A stretch of 64,000 nt of DNA from Streptomyces sp. NBC_01304 (lineage in GTDB: Bacteria > Actinomycetota > Actinomycetes > Streptomycetales > Streptomycetaceae), in contig NZ_CP109055.1 in assembly GCF_035975855.1 (NCBI RefSeq), forward strand, positions 8,184,001 to 8,248,000, written 5' to 3'. The notes below the pieces were generated by a model. The model was given only the letters and a program-made list of their open reading frames with translations. It did not search any database and was not told where the DNA came from. Shown piece after piece: positions 1 to 9,328 of the stretch; the stretch's first letter is position 1; each line of letters starts with the position of its first letter. A program made the position numbers and the translations under genes.

Positions 1-804
1 CTCATGGTTGACGAAGATGTGGTCGATCAGCTCGCGCCGGCCCCGGTGGATCCGCGAGAACCGCTGGGCCTCGGGGATCATCGGCGCGATGTTCCACAAC
101 CGCATCTCGTCGCCCTTGTCGGGCCGCTTCTCGCCCGGGGTGCCGATCTCCGAGCCCGGTGGGCCCTGCAGGATCTGAGTGGTGGCGGCGGTCACCTCGT
201 CGTTGAAGTCGCCGAGCACGACGAGTCGTTCACGCCTCCCCAGGAGGAGGCCGTCGACCACCGAACGTACCGTCGCGGCCTCCGCTGCCCGGCGCGACAG
301 CGCGTACGCGCCGAAGCGTGCCCGCTCGCCCTCGTCGCGCGGGTTGAACCGCCCGCCCGGGTACGTGAGCAGCTTCGACTTCAGATGGCAGACGGCCACG
401 GTGACCCAGCGCGCGCGGGTCAGCCAGGCCGCCGTGAGAACCCCGCGGCCCATCCGGGTCACCTGTCGGCCGGAGTCGTCGCCCTGCACCGGACGCAGCG
501 GCTCGGGGAAGTCGGCCGTGTCGGACCCCATGCTGAGGGCGAGCCTGCTGAGGAAGCCGACGCGGATGCCGCGGTCGTCCGGAAACTCCGAGAGCTTGAT
601 GTGCCACTCGCCGTCCAGCATCCCCACGAGTTCTTCCAGGGCCTCGGGGTCACCGACCTCCTGGACGCCCAGAATGGCGGGATCGATCGCGGTGATGGTG
701 GCCGCGAGGGAGGCCAGTTTCGCCTCGTACGCCGCCTTGTCGCTGGGCCCGAAGGGACTGCCGGGCCGGTAGAGGTTCTCCAGGTTCCAAGTGCCGATGA
801 TCAT
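1..804 (-). CDS. Endonuclease/exonuclease/phosphatase (EEP) family protein, 3' end cut by window
   Basis: 268 codons are visible; the C-terminus lies outside the left edge. The ATG is preceded by GGAG about 6 bases upstream. The protein opens with the EEP first motif (GTWNLENLY, residues 4-12), then VQEVGDPEALEEL near 48-60, HLKSK near 140, LGDFND near 190, and RRELIDHIFVN at the visible end. These are the metal and phosphate ligands (N, E, H, D-x-N, D-H) of the DNase I/exonuclease III/sphingomyelinase superfamily. There is no signal peptide, so a cytoplasmic phosphodiesterase or nuclease is likely. The substrate cannot be told from sequence. The final SDH-type histidine is the part closest to the edge. 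Confidence 0.85.
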   Translation of the reverse strand, partial: MIIGTWNLENLYRPGSPFGPSDKAAYEAKLASLAATITAIDPAILGVQEVGDPEALEELVGMLDGEWHIKLSEFPDDRGIRVGFLSRLALSMGSDTADFPEPLRPVQGDDSGRQVTRMGRGVLTAAWLTRARWVTVAVCHLKSKLLTYPGGRFNPRDEGERARFGAYALSRRAAEAATVRSVVDGLLLGRRERLVVLGDFNDEVTAATTQILQGPPGSEIGTPGEKRPDKGDEMRLWNIAPMIPEAQRFSRIHRGRRELIDHIFVNHE

Positions 805-960
805 GGCGGGCTCCGTCCTGCGGCCGGGAGCGCCAGAGTGCCAGCGCCGGGAGCGTCCGCACAGGTACCCGGGATGCGCACTCCGTGTACGCGCCGAGCC
901 GCCTGTCGACTGATGAGCTCGGCCCAGCCGAACTCGTCACCCTGCGGGCGCCCAACCAAC

Positions 961-1008
961 CACGCGCGCGTGCGTGCCCGCGTGCAAGTCGACGTGCACG
1001 CGCGCGTG
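961..1008. repeat. Paired 12-bp palindromes flanking a 20-bp near-palindrome
   Basis: CACGCGCGCGTG occurs at 961-972 and again at 997-1008. Between them, 981-1000 is a near-perfect 20-bp palindrome centred on GTCGAC with one mismatched pair. It sits in the divergent spacer between the EEP gene and the small secreted protein, so an operator or a structural (Z-DNA-prone) element are both possible. The rest of 805-1082 shows no gene. Confidence 0.6.
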
Positions 1009-1082
1009 TCCGTCATTCCTGTGCGGGTGACCTCAACTAACTTCGCAGAGAGGTATATCCAGCACATTGATGAGGAACCACC

Positions 1083-1451
1083 ATGAAGCGTACGTATCTT
1101 ACGAGCATCAGCCTTGCCGGACTCCTAGGAGCGGGCCTCTGCGCGGTACCCGCGACACCCGCCGTGGCCGACTCGCCGAGGCCCCTGCTCACCGCGATCT
1201 CCAGCGAGGAGAGCGTCGAACCATGGCAGCAGTTCCGCATCAGCGGGGCCACCCACCGGATCAAGGCGGGAAGCCCGGTCACGCTCGAACAGTGGCAGGG
1301 CTCCCGCTGGACGGCGCTGCCCGCGCGGGTCGCCGTCAGCCCCTCCGGCACGTACGCGATGCGCGTCAAGCTCGGCGCCAAGGGGAACAACGCATTGCGC
1401 CTGGTCGGCCCGAACGTCGTCTCGCGGGTCGTCGTGGTGAAGGTGCGCTGA
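1083..1451 (+). CDS. Small secreted protein of unknown function
   Basis: 122 residues. The N-terminus is a classic Sec signal: a basic start (MKR), a hydrophobic core rich in L, A and G, and a probable cleavage site after AVA near residue 29. The mature part of about 93 residues has alternating hydrophobic positions and reads as a small beta-rich domain (VTLEQWQGSRWTALPARV, then YAMRVKL), resembling the Ig-like or SH3-like extracellular modules common in Streptomyces. GAGG lies about 8 bases before the ATG. No catalytic motif or cysteine pair is seen. The neighbour is divergent, so it is probably transcribed alone. Confidence 0.75.
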   Translation: MKRTYLTSISLAGLLGAGLCAVPATPAVADSPRPLLTAISSEESVEPWQQFRISGATHRIKAGSPVTLEQWQGSRWTALPARVAVSPSGTYAMRVKLGAKGNNALRLVGPNVVSRVVVVKVR

Positions 1452-1466
1452 ACCCCCGATTCCGCC

Positions 1467-1550
1467 GCGTGGTCACCTCTGCGTACTCACCCCCGCGTAC
1501 TCACAATTGCGTGGTCACCGCCGAGTTCTCGCCACCGCGGAATTGTCACC
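1467..1550. repeat. 14-bp degenerate tandem array, six units
   Basis: Six consecutive 14-bp units follow the form GCGTGGTCACCNCC with substitutions, starting 16 bp after the stop of the secreted-protein gene. No convincing ORF uses them. The remainder of the 1452-1708 spacer shows no gene. Confidence 0.7.
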
Positions 1551-1708
1551 TCCAGCGACCAACTCGGTGTCGGTCCCGTCACATTGGGCACCCCGCAGGC
1601 TCCCCGCGGTGTCCTACCGGGTGAACCGTCGTTGCGCACCACATGAAGGCGTCGCAGCGAGTGTCGCAGCGGATCCGGCCGACGTACCGGAGTGACAGGC
1701 ACGGGGGG

Positions 1709-1897
1709 ATGGACATGAACAGGCGAGTGGGACGGGTCGTGCTGGGACAGTTTCCGGCCGGCGGGCCACGTGGATCGTGGCCCGCGGAGGAGTTCGCGCA
1801 CGCCCGTCGGCAGGAGGGCCAGCAGGCCGAAGTCGTGATGGACCTGGCCTCCGATGCCTTCCTGGTGGTCGTGCGCGGGCCGGAGTCCACCGAGTGA
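1709..1897 (+). CDS. Small conserved-looking hypothetical protein
   Basis: 62 residues from an ATG preceded by a purine run (GGGGGG); a second ATG two codons later is also possible. The protein is acidic and glutamine-rich in the middle, ends in a hydrophobic strand (AFLVVVRG), and has no signal peptide or transmembrane segment. Codon use is typical for the genome. I do not recognise the family. The stop codon lies inside a tandem duplication (1887-1973), so the last residues may vary between strains. Confidence 0.5.
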   Translation: MDMNRRVGRVVLGQFPAGGPRGSWPAEEFAHARRQEGQQAEVVMDLASDAFLVVVRGPESTE

Positions 1898-1973
1898 GGT
1901 GAACCGGAGACCACCGAGTGAGGCGGACCCGGGTCAGCCGACCGAGCTGAACCGGAGCTCACCGAGTGAGGCG
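1887..1973. repeat. 24-bp degenerate tandem duplication spanning a stop codon
   Basis: Copies of CCACCGAGTGAGG start at 1887 and 1911, with diverged copies near 1941 and 1959. The TGA of the upstream gene (1895-1897) is within the first copy, and the stop of the opposing minus-strand ORF (1959-1961) is in the last. Confidence 0.65.
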
Positions 1974-2243
1974 CCGGGGCCGGCTCAGGCGGGGTGACCG
2001 TTCTGCCGCGCCGGCGGGGGAGCGGGGACCCACCCCGGCCCGCCCCGGTCCCGGCACCACGGCAGTGAACTGGCTCGCCTGCAGCGCGTACTGCTCCGCG
2101 TACACGCCGCCGGAGGCGAGCATCTTTCCGGGCCCCGTGTGAATCTCAACTCGACCTCCATCGGCGAACAGAGGTCCGCTGTCGCCGGGTTGGGCCCGCG
2201 GACCCAGGGCGCGCACGAAGTCACCATGGGGCACAAGGCGCAC
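1959..2243 (-). CDS. Possible CDS of unknown function, or remnant
   Basis: An open frame of 94 codons from a GTG, with high third-position GC and a plausible protein (motif HTGPGKMLASGGVYAEQ near the middle, then hydrophobic FTAVVPG). It lies immediately downstream of the 134-residue gene on the same strand but in another frame, and it has no clear ribosome binding site. It could be a separate small gene, or the tail of a once longer protein frameshifted near 2264. No family is recognised, and the last 25 residues are low complexity. Confidence 0.35.
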   Translation of the reverse strand: MRLVPHGDFVRALGPRAQPGDSGPLFADGGRVEIHTGPGKMLASGGVYAEQYALQASQFTAVVPGPGRAGVGPRSPAGAAERSPRLSRPRRLTR

Positions 2244-2263
2244 GGCGAGGGCACCCGGCGGTA

Positions 2264-2668
2264 TCAGGCCACCGTGTCGCGCATCCAGCTGGGCACGGTG
2301 TCCGTGAGGCCGCAGAGCGTGAGATAGAGCGGGATCGGCGGGGTGTAGGGCGTGTCGTCCGCGGGCCTGACGATCAGCCGGGGTGGCGCCGGAGCGCCCG
2401 TGACCACTGCGTCGGCGACGTAGCGCACGGGCTCCGGCCAGTCGAGCCAGAGGCCTGATCCCGCCGGCACGATCCACCACCACCGGGCCCCGTCCGCGAA
2501 AACGCACCCCACGCGTGGCAGGCGCGCCAGGACCCGGTCGCCGTACGCCTGAGGCATGCCCACGGCATCGCGCCCGAGCGGCTCCTTCATGCCGTCCGGC
2601 AGGGGCAGCGGAATGCCGCGGCGGTGGCGGGCGATCGAGGTGAGCGCTTCCATGGTCATAACGCGCAT
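2264..2668 (-). CDS. Conserved Streptomyces hypothetical protein, tryptophan-rich centre
   Basis: 134 residues; AAGGA sits 4-5 bases before the ATG. The protein carries a WWW cluster around residue 63 (ARWWWIVPAGS) and the segment DTPYTPPIPLYLTLC near 105-119. I recall this pattern from a small soluble protein family widespread in Streptomyces, often beside DUF397/DUF5753 regulators as here. There is no signal peptide. Function is unknown, and a role linked to the neighbouring ATPase/HTH cluster is only a guess from proximity. Confidence 0.7.
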   Translation of the reverse strand: MRVMTMEALTSIARHRRGIPLPLPDGMKEPLGRDAVGMPQAYGDRVLARLPRVGCVFADGARWWWIVPAGSGLWLDWPEPVRYVADAVVTGAPAPPRLIVRPADDTPYTPPIPLYLTLCGLTDTVPSWMRDTVA

Positions 2669-2808
2669 ACGGTCCTTGTCGGTCCGGGGGCCTTGCGGGT
2701 GCGGTCGTCCTCAGGGGGCGTGGTCCGGCACGCGCGCGTGGCGGCCATTTCGGCGTGTGGGGCGGGTGTTGCGGCCGATGCCGTGCGACGGGCGGCACGA
2801 TGAGGCGG

Positions 2809-3300
2809 TCATGACTCAACCGGGTCTGGCTGACGGGGCAGTTCGGCCCAGACGGCGAGTCCGGGTCCGGGACCGTACTCCTCGGCGCCCCACGCGGCGC
2901 TCATCGCGGCGACGAGCAGCAGTCCGCGCCCGTGGTCCTCGTCCCCGGCCCGCGCGGGGTGCGGACCTGGGGGACCGCCTTCGCCGGGGCCCTCGTCGCG
3001 GACCACTATCCGCAGCCGGCCCGCGGTGCCGCCCTCGGCGTTCTCGCCGTCTTCTCCGGCACTGCCTCCACCGTCGCTCAACTCGCACACGATCCGCCGG
3101 CTCACCGTGTGCACCACCGCGTTGGTCACGAGCTCGGAGACGACCAGGGCCGCCGCGTCGCAGGTGTCGTCGCCGAGGGCCCAGCCGGTGAGCTGGTCAC
3201 GGGTCATCCGCCTGGCCTGTGCGACGGAGTCGGGACGGGCCGCGACCTCGAAGAGGCAGCGGCGAGTACCTAACGGAGTGGAGGCATTCACATCCGCCAC
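2809..3300 (-). CDS. RsbW/SpoIIAB-like ATP-binding (HATPase_c_2) regulator
   Basis: 163 residues from GTG (GGAG nine bases upstream); a TTG nine codons earlier is an alternative. The GHKL fold motifs are present: N box SELVTNAVVH (about 56-65), G1 box VRDEGPGEG (about 105-113), and G2 box HGRGLLLVAAM (about 127-137). Such stand-alone domains act as anti-sigma or serine kinase-like switches in Streptomyces. The gene is divergent from the XRE/DUF5753 regulator across about 110 bp, which is the standard arrangement of whiJ/abaA-like loci. A Gly/Glu-rich insertion (about 77-92) separates the N and G1 boxes. Confidence 0.85.
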   Translation of the reverse strand: MADVNASTPLGTRRCLFEVAARPDSVAQARRMTRDQLTGWALGDDTCDAAALVVSELVTNAVVHTVSRRIVCELSDGGGSAGEDGENAEGGTAGRLRIVVRDEGPGEGGPPGPHPARAGDEDHGRGLLLVAAMSAAWGAEEYGPGPGLAVWAELPRQPDPVES

Positions 3301-3408
3301 TATCGCTCCGCCGCGAACACTTGGCAAGCATCACTCTGGAAAGTGCAGAGTGCAGTGTTCCTTGCTCGGTGCGCATGGCAAACTGCTGGTAACAGCAAGG
3401 AGGTTGAC

Positions 3409-4269
3409 GTGAGCGAACCGCGGTCCGCCCCCACCGTGGGCCAGGTCGTCCTGGGCAAGCGCTTGCAGGAGCTGCGCGAGCAGGCCGGGCTCAAGCGTGA
3501 GGAGGCCGCGCGCGTGCTGCGCGTCGCCCCCGCCACGGTCCGCCGCATGGAGACCGCCGAGGTCACGCTCAAGATCCCTTATCTGCAGCTGCTGTTGAAG
3601 GCGTACGGCGTCGCGGATGAGGAGACGGAGTCCTACATCACGCTGGCCGAGGAGGCCAATCAGCCGGGCTGGTGGCAGCGCTACCACGACATCCTCCCCG
3701 GCTGGTTCAGCATGTACGTCAGCCTGGAGGGCGCCGCGAGCCTCCTCAGGTCGTACGAGCCGCACTTCGTGCCCGGCCTGCTGCAGACCGAGGACTACGC
3801 GCGCGCGGTGATGCGCGCGGGCGCCATCGGGCAGACCAGCCCCGCCGACATCGAGCGCCATGTGGCCCTGCGGATGCAGCGTCAGGAACTGCTCACCGGC
3901 CCCGACGCGCCCCGGCTGTGGGTCGTCATGGACGAGACCGTGCTGCGCCGGCCGGTCGGTGGTCCCGACGTGATGCGGGCCCAGATCGACCGGCTGCTCC
4001 AGGCGGCCAAGCTGCCCCATGTGACGCTGCAGATCGCCGAGTTCACCAAGGGGCATCATCCGGGGACGTACGGCCCCTTCGTGCTGTTCCGCTTCGGCGT
4101 CCCCGAACTTCCGGACATGGTCTACACGGAGTATCTGACCGGTGCGGTCTATCTGGACCGCCGCGCCGAGGTCGTGACCTATCTCGAGGTCATGGACCGC
4201 ATGGCGGCCCTGTCGGCAACTGCGCATCGCACGAAGGAGATTCTCCGCAATCTCCGCAAGGAGCTCTGA
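3409..4269 (+). CDS. XRE-family HTH regulator with DUF5753 (WhiJ-like)
   Basis: 286 residues. The GTG is chosen because a near-perfect AAGGAGG ends five bases upstream; the upstream in-frame ATG has none. Residues about 13-65 form the helix-turn-helix (LGKRLQELREQAGLKREEAARVLRVAPATVRRMET). The remaining 200 residues are the DUF5753 domain, with SYEPHFVPGLLQTEDYARAVM and the closing EVVTYLEVMDRMAALSA. These proteins bind DNA and work with a DUF397 partner to modulate development or antibiotic production. The next gene starts on the base after its stop (TGAATG), indicating translational coupling. Confidence 0.9.
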   Translation: MSEPRSAPTVGQVVLGKRLQELREQAGLKREEAARVLRVAPATVRRMETAEVTLKIPYLQLLLKAYGVADEETESYITLAEEANQPGWWQRYHDILPGWFSMYVSLEGAASLLRSYEPHFVPGLLQTEDYARAVMRAGAIGQTSPADIERHVALRMQRQELLTGPDAPRLWVVMDETVLRRPVGGPDVMRAQIDRLLQAAKLPHVTLQIAEFTKGHHPGTYGPFVLFRFGVPELPDMVYTEYLTGAVYLDRRAEVVTYLEVMDRMAALSATAHRTKEILRNLRKEL

Positions 4270-4569
4270 ATGGACCGGATGTACGACGGAACCGACCGGA
4301 TGCACGACGGCATCGACCGAATGCGCGACGGCATGGACCGGATATACAACGGCATGCCCGCCCGTGACCTCGGCTCCGAAGGCTGGCGCAAGCCGTGGAG
4401 CGGTGGGAACGGCGGCAATTGCGTCGAGGCCATGAAGCTGGCCGACGGACGTATAGCCGTACGTCAGTCGGCGGATCCGGACGGCCCCGCACTCATCTAT
4501 TCCATCGGCGAGATCAGCGCCTTCATCCAGGGTGCGAAGTCCGGTCAGGCCGACTTCCTGCTCTCATGA
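4270..4569 (+). CDS. DUF397 protein with tandem-repeat N-terminal extension
   Basis: 99 residues. Residues about 36-95 are the DUF397 domain (WRKPWSGGNGGNCVEAMKLADGRIAVRQSADPDGPALIYS, with the usual FIQGAKSGQADFLL ending). DUF397 proteins are normally about 60-70 residues and start close to the W-K-S motif; this one has 28 extra residues made of four 7-residue units (DRMYDGT, DRMHDGI, DRMRDGM, DRIYNGM). It starts directly at the stop of the HTH gene and has no separate Shine-Dalgarno, so coupled translation is expected. A later start (for instance the ATG at 4354) would give a normal-sized protein. Confidence 0.85.
   Translation: MDRMYDGTDRMHDGIDRMRDGMDRIYNGMPARDLGSEGWRKPWSGGNGGNCVEAMKLADGRIAVRQSADPDGPALIYSIGEISAFIQGAKSGQADFLLS
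4273..4356. repeat. 21-bp tandem repeat, four copies, in frame
   Basis: Four consecutive units of GACCGGATGNACGACGGNA(C/T)(C/G) type at 4273, 4294, 4315 and 4336. They encode the heptad extension of the DUF397 protein; the period is a multiple of three, so the frame is kept. Confidence 0.85.
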
Positions 4570-4588
4570 CACGGCTCTCATGACACGG
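4561..4588. repeat. 14-bp direct tandem duplication across the DUF397 stop codon
   Basis: CTCTCATGACACGG is present twice in perfect tandem (4561-4574 and 4575-4588). The first copy contains the TGA that ends the DUF397 gene. Confidence 0.8.
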
Positions 4589-4659
4589 TTTCCTTCATCC
4601 AGGACGCGGTTCCCTTCCCTTCTCATGGCCCAGTTATTGCTGACTCCTTGGAGCGCCTT

Positions 4660-5448
4660 GTGAGCGAGTACATAGACACCACCACGCCGCACCCCGCCCG
4701 GATGTACGACTGGTTTCTCGGCGGCAAGGACAACTACCCGGTCGACGTGGAGATGGGCAAGCAGCTCGTTGCGATGGACCCGCGCACACTGACCATGGCC
4801 CGCGCCAATCGGTCATTCATGGAGCGCGGCACCCGCTGGCTCGCCAAGAACGGTGTCCGGCAATTCCTGGACATCGGCACGGGAATTCCGACCGAGCCCA
4901 ATCTGCACCAGATCGCCCAGCAGATCGCGCCCGAATCGCGCGTCGTCTACTGCGACAACGACCCGATCGTGCTCCGCCATGCGGAGGCGCTGCTCCGCTC
5001 CACACCGGAAGGCGTCACCGACTATGTGCAGGCGGACGCCAAGGAGCCGGAGTCCATTCTCGAACAGGCCGGGAAGGTCCTGGACTTCGACAAGCCGGTC
5101 GCGCTGTCGCTGATCGCCCTGCTGCATTTCATCTCGGACGAGCAGGGCGCGTACGAACTCGTCCGGCGGCTCATGGCGGGCCTGCCGTCCGGGAGTTATC
5201 TGATGCTGTCGCACGGCACCGGTGAGTTCACCCCGGAAACGGCGAAGACGGCCACCGAGATGTACCGCGCCCGCGGCATGACCCTCGCGCTGCGCGACCG
5301 CGTGGAGGTGGCCCGCTTCTTCGAGGGCCTCGAACTCGTGGATCCGGGTGTGGCCGTCGTGACCGACTGGCAACCGGAGCCGGACGTGGTGGTGGACGAG
5401 TCCGAGGGCCCGACGCCCGGGTTCGTGGGCGTGGGCCGCAAGCCGTAA
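4660..5448 (+). CDS. SAM-dependent methyltransferase, DUF574 (SAV2177) family
   Basis: 262 residues from GTG with GGAG at about -9; a TTG four codons upstream is less likely. The family hallmark at the start is clear (IDTTTPHPARMYDWFLGGKDNYPVD), followed by the SAM-binding motif FLDIGTGIPTEPNLHQIAQ near 70-88 and YCDNDPIVLRHAEALL. These Streptomyces-specific proteins accompany whiJ-like clusters, as here, where the gene lies 90 bp after the DUF397 gene on the same strand. The methyl acceptor is unknown. The stop is only 5 bp from the stop of the convergent hydrolase gene, with no terminator between them. Confidence 0.88.
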   Translation: MSEYIDTTTPHPARMYDWFLGGKDNYPVDVEMGKQLVAMDPRTLTMARANRSFMERGTRWLAKNGVRQFLDIGTGIPTEPNLHQIAQQIAPESRVVYCDNDPIVLRHAEALLRSTPEGVTDYVQADAKEPESILEQAGKVLDFDKPVALSLIALLHFISDEQGAYELVRRLMAGLPSGSYLMLSHGTGEFTPETAKTATEMYRARGMTLALRDRVEVARFFEGLELVDPGVAVVTDWQPEPDVVVDESEGPTPGFVGVGRKP

Positions 5449-5453
5449 CGCCC

Positions 5454-6413
5454 CTACTTCTTCAGGTACTTCTCAACGGCGCTCGCGATCGCCTGGCTGT
5501 AGCGCAGGATGCCGGGCGAGCGCGTGCGGCACGGCTTCGGCGTGGTCGTGGTCGGGGCCAGACAGAAGTGCAGATAGTCGTCGTCGCGGTGCAGATCGGT
5601 GCTGCCCTGCCCGGTGCAGTACGCCGGGTGTGCCTGCTCGTACGCGGTGCAGGGCAGCCGCTGCACATAGCGGTAGCGATCGCCCGCCCGGGTCACCCGG
5701 GCACCCGCGTCGGCCGTGAGGTCGCTCGCGGCCTTCGCCTGCGCCTCGTAGATCTGGTTCACCTGGCGGATGCGGTCGGGGGCCATGGCGTCGGGGCCCT
5801 GCAGTACCCAGACGATTCTCGGGCGGGGGATGCCCGCGTCGTGCGCCGCCCGCTCGATCTGTCCGGTCAGGGCGCGGGCATCGGCGGCGTACCGCTCGTA
5901 GTACGCGGGCGTGCCCGAGCCGACCTTGCCCATGCAGGGCGTATAGCCCCAGGAGTTGCCCCAGAACTGCAGCACGACCACCTTGGGCCGCTCCTCGCGC
6001 ACCAGGGCGGCCGCTTTGTGTTCGGGCGGTACGAGGGAGCGCTCGCGGTCCCCTTCCAGGTAGTCGCAGAGCGTGGTCCCCGAATGCGGGGCGCTGCGCA
6101 GGTTGGCGCTGCCCGACTTCTCCAGCAGGCCGGCGAGGACCTCCTGGTTCTCCATGGCGAGGGAGTCGCCGAGGTAGACGGCGCGCGCCGCGGGCGTGCG
6201 CGGCTCGCTGGTGCGGTCCGGGCGGCCGGGCTTGGGTTGTGGCTCCTTCGTGCCGGGGGCGGTGGATCTGGTGGTGTCCGGTGGGGGAGCGGCGGCCGCG
6301 CCGGATGGATCCGAGTCGACCATCAAACGCCAGGCAAGCACTCCCGCAGCGAGGAGCGCGAGCACCACGAGGACCCCGAGGGGTCTCGCGAACTGCCGTT
6401 GTCGAACGGTCAC
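5454..6413 (-). CDS. Membrane-anchored or secreted SGNH/GDSL-type hydrolase
   Basis: 319 residues from GTG with GGGAGG six bases upstream; an earlier in-frame start adds 17 cysteine-containing residues without a better binding site. A hydrophobic segment at about 9-27 acts as signal or anchor, followed by a Pro/Thr-rich linker to about residue 75. The block I nucleophile motif is YLGDSLA (serine in GDSL), with a conserved Gly/Asn block at LQFWGNSWGY and a C-terminal DDDYLHFC in which D and H complete the triad. Four or more cysteines suggest disulphides outside the membrane. The likely role is deacylation of an envelope or extracellular ester; the substrate is unknown. Confidence 0.75.
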   Translation of the reverse strand: MTVRQRQFARPLGVLVVLALLAAGVLAWRLMVDSDPSGAAAAPPPDTTRSTAPGTKEPQPKPGRPDRTSEPRTPAARAVYLGDSLAMENQEVLAGLLEKSGSANLRSAPHSGTTLCDYLEGDRERSLVPPEHKAAALVREERPKVVVLQFWGNSWGYTPCMGKVGSGTPAYYERYAADARALTGQIERAAHDAGIPRPRIVWVLQGPDAMAPDRIRQVNQIYEAQAKAASDLTADAGARVTRAGDRYRYVQRLPCTAYEQAHPAYCTGQGSTDLHRDDDYLHFCLAPTTTTPKPCRTRSPGILRYSQAIASAVEKYLKK

Positions 6414-6689
6414 TTCACGCCTCCCACACAGTGCACACGACTCACGTGGATGTGAGCGCACCACGGTGGCTTGCGAAGGCGCAGACGTCTAGACGCGTGC
6501 GTGACAGGAATTGCGCGCCACGCGCGCGTGGTCGGTGGCAAGGTGCGGGTGGGCCGGGGCAGGGATTGGCGTGAAATCGATGTCCTGGACGATGAGTTGC
6601 GAACGTCCTTGGAGTCGTACCTAACGAATAAGAGGACACCGGGACGGCCGGCACCGGCCGCCTCCAAAATTCCGACCAGGAGGTGCGCG

Positions 6690-6878
6690 ATGTGCGCCCA
6701 CCAGCCTCAGTGCCCGACCGCAGACCGTGCCGACCACCACGCCGCACGTGTCGTCTCCGCCCACCCCGAGCAGGGCTGGAGTCTGCTGTGCAACGGAGCG
6801 ATCGTCTTCGACGATACGGGTGAGTTGCTTCCCGACGGGCGGGTGATCGCGCCGAGCCGATCTCTTGCTGCCGCGTGA
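6690..6878 (+). CDS. DUF5999 family small protein
   Basis: 62 residues from the ATG at 6690, chosen because GGAGG lies about seven bases upstream and the protein then matches the usual family length. The start MCAHQPQCPTADRADHHAARVV followed by HPEQGWSLLCNGAIVFDDTGELLPDGRVIAP is the DUF5999 pattern, a cytosolic Streptomyces protein of unknown function with a Cys/His-rich N-terminus (possible metal site). The 6414-6689 spacer upstream is comparatively AT-rich just before the gene and carries one CACGCGCGCGTG palindrome (6519-6530). Confidence 0.85.
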   Translation: MCAHQPQCPTADRADHHAARVVSAHPEQGWSLLCNGAIVFDDTGELLPDGRVIAPSRSLAAA

Positions 6879-6944
6879 GGGGGCCGTGAGTCCGGCCCGC
6901 AGTGGTCGGGGCGACAGAGCCTGGGCCCCCGCGCCGGTGGGTGC

Positions 6945-7385
6945 TCACCGATCCAGCGTCACCACATTCGCGTCCGGGCCACCGGAGACCTTGACCCCGC
7001 GCGGCCAATTCGGGCCGCCCTTCGGAGCGTTCGCGTCGAGTTGCACCGCGCGCACCGCCTCGCCGTTCTCGCTGAACACCCAGAGCGAAGGGCCTGAGTA
7101 CGACGTCGCGGAGACCGACCACTCTACCGGGTCGCCCACCGCGTCGGAGATGTCATCGCTGTCGGTTCCGTACGCGAAGACCTGCACCCGGTCCCAGTCG
7201 AACTCGGTCAGACCGGACAGCGGCACCGCCTTCGGGGTCCCCGCCGCCGCGTCCAGCTTCGCCTGGAGGGCGTTGTCCGTCGTGCTGGACAGGGGTGTCT
7301 CCCTGAGGAACAGGTACCAGGCCGCCGTCAGCGCGGAGGCCAGTGCCGCCATCGCGAACAGCCACCGTGTGCGGTTGCTCCGCAT
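6945..7385 (-). CDS. Membrane-anchored hypothetical protein
   Basis: 146 residues. One N-terminal hydrophobic segment (residues about 8-26, LFAMAALASALTAAWYLFL) follows an arginine-rich start, so the remainder is probably extracytoplasmic. The exported part holds FDWDRVQVFAYGTDSDDIS and a terminal beta-rich region ending NVVTLDR. No lipobox cysteine is present. I recall similar short single-pass proteins in Streptomyces without assigned function. It is convergent with the DUF5999 gene (66 bp between stops) and has its own 168-bp upstream spacer before gltD. Confidence 0.7.
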   Translation of the reverse strand: MRSNRTRWLFAMAALASALTAAWYLFLRETPLSSTTDNALQAKLDAAAGTPKAVPLSGLTEFDWDRVQVFAYGTDSDDISDAVGDPVEWSVSATSYSGPSLWVFSENGEAVRAVQLDANAPKGGPNWPRGVKVSGGPDANVVTLDR

Positions 7386-7553
7386 ACCTGTGCCGACACC
7401 TTTGGCTTCCGGGACCCGGGTCGTCCGGGTCCTTGCTCTCGTCGCAAGATCTGTGTGCCCCTCATCGTCATACCAAGGGGCGGGCGTATGAGAGTTCTTG
7501 AAGGGTTCGGGGCGATTCTTCGTCGAAGATTCACACGGCGGTCAATGCCTGGA

Positions 7554-9044
<1,491 letters not shown>

Positions 9045-9094
9045 GGCCCGTCTCCTGAGTGCCGTGGTGACGTGGCGCCCTGGGTGCCTGCGAG

Positions 9095-9148
9095 GTCAGT
9101 GTCACCTGTGTGGCCTGCGCGGATTGTGTGGTCTGTGTAGTCCGTGCG
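9095..9148. repeat. 9-bp degenerate tandem array, six units
   Basis: Units of the form GNCTGTGTG repeat six times about 50 bp upstream of the gltD start codon, in the divergent spacer (9045-9328). The rest of that spacer shows no gene. Confidence 0.65.
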
Positions 9149-9328
9149 AGGGGGCGCCCGACGGTCCTTCTCGTCACCATACGTCGGGTCAATGCGCCCG
9201 GCGACCGGGTGCGCGCACCCCTGCTTCGGGGCGGCCGGTGCGGGCTCGCAGCCTGCCATTACGCTGCTTGTGGAGATCATCGGAGCCCCTCGGAGACTGA
9301 CTCCGGGGGGCCGGCAGAGGGAGTGGCT

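Noticed and set aside
4..1086. 360-codon open frame on the plus strand at the left edge
   Set aside because: Antisense shadow: the minus strand in this region encodes clear EEP-family motifs.
6519..6530. Treating each CACGCGCGCGTG as a promoter operator
   Set aside because: Several copies are inside genes (16372, 20132, 37012), so a promoter-specific role is not supported.
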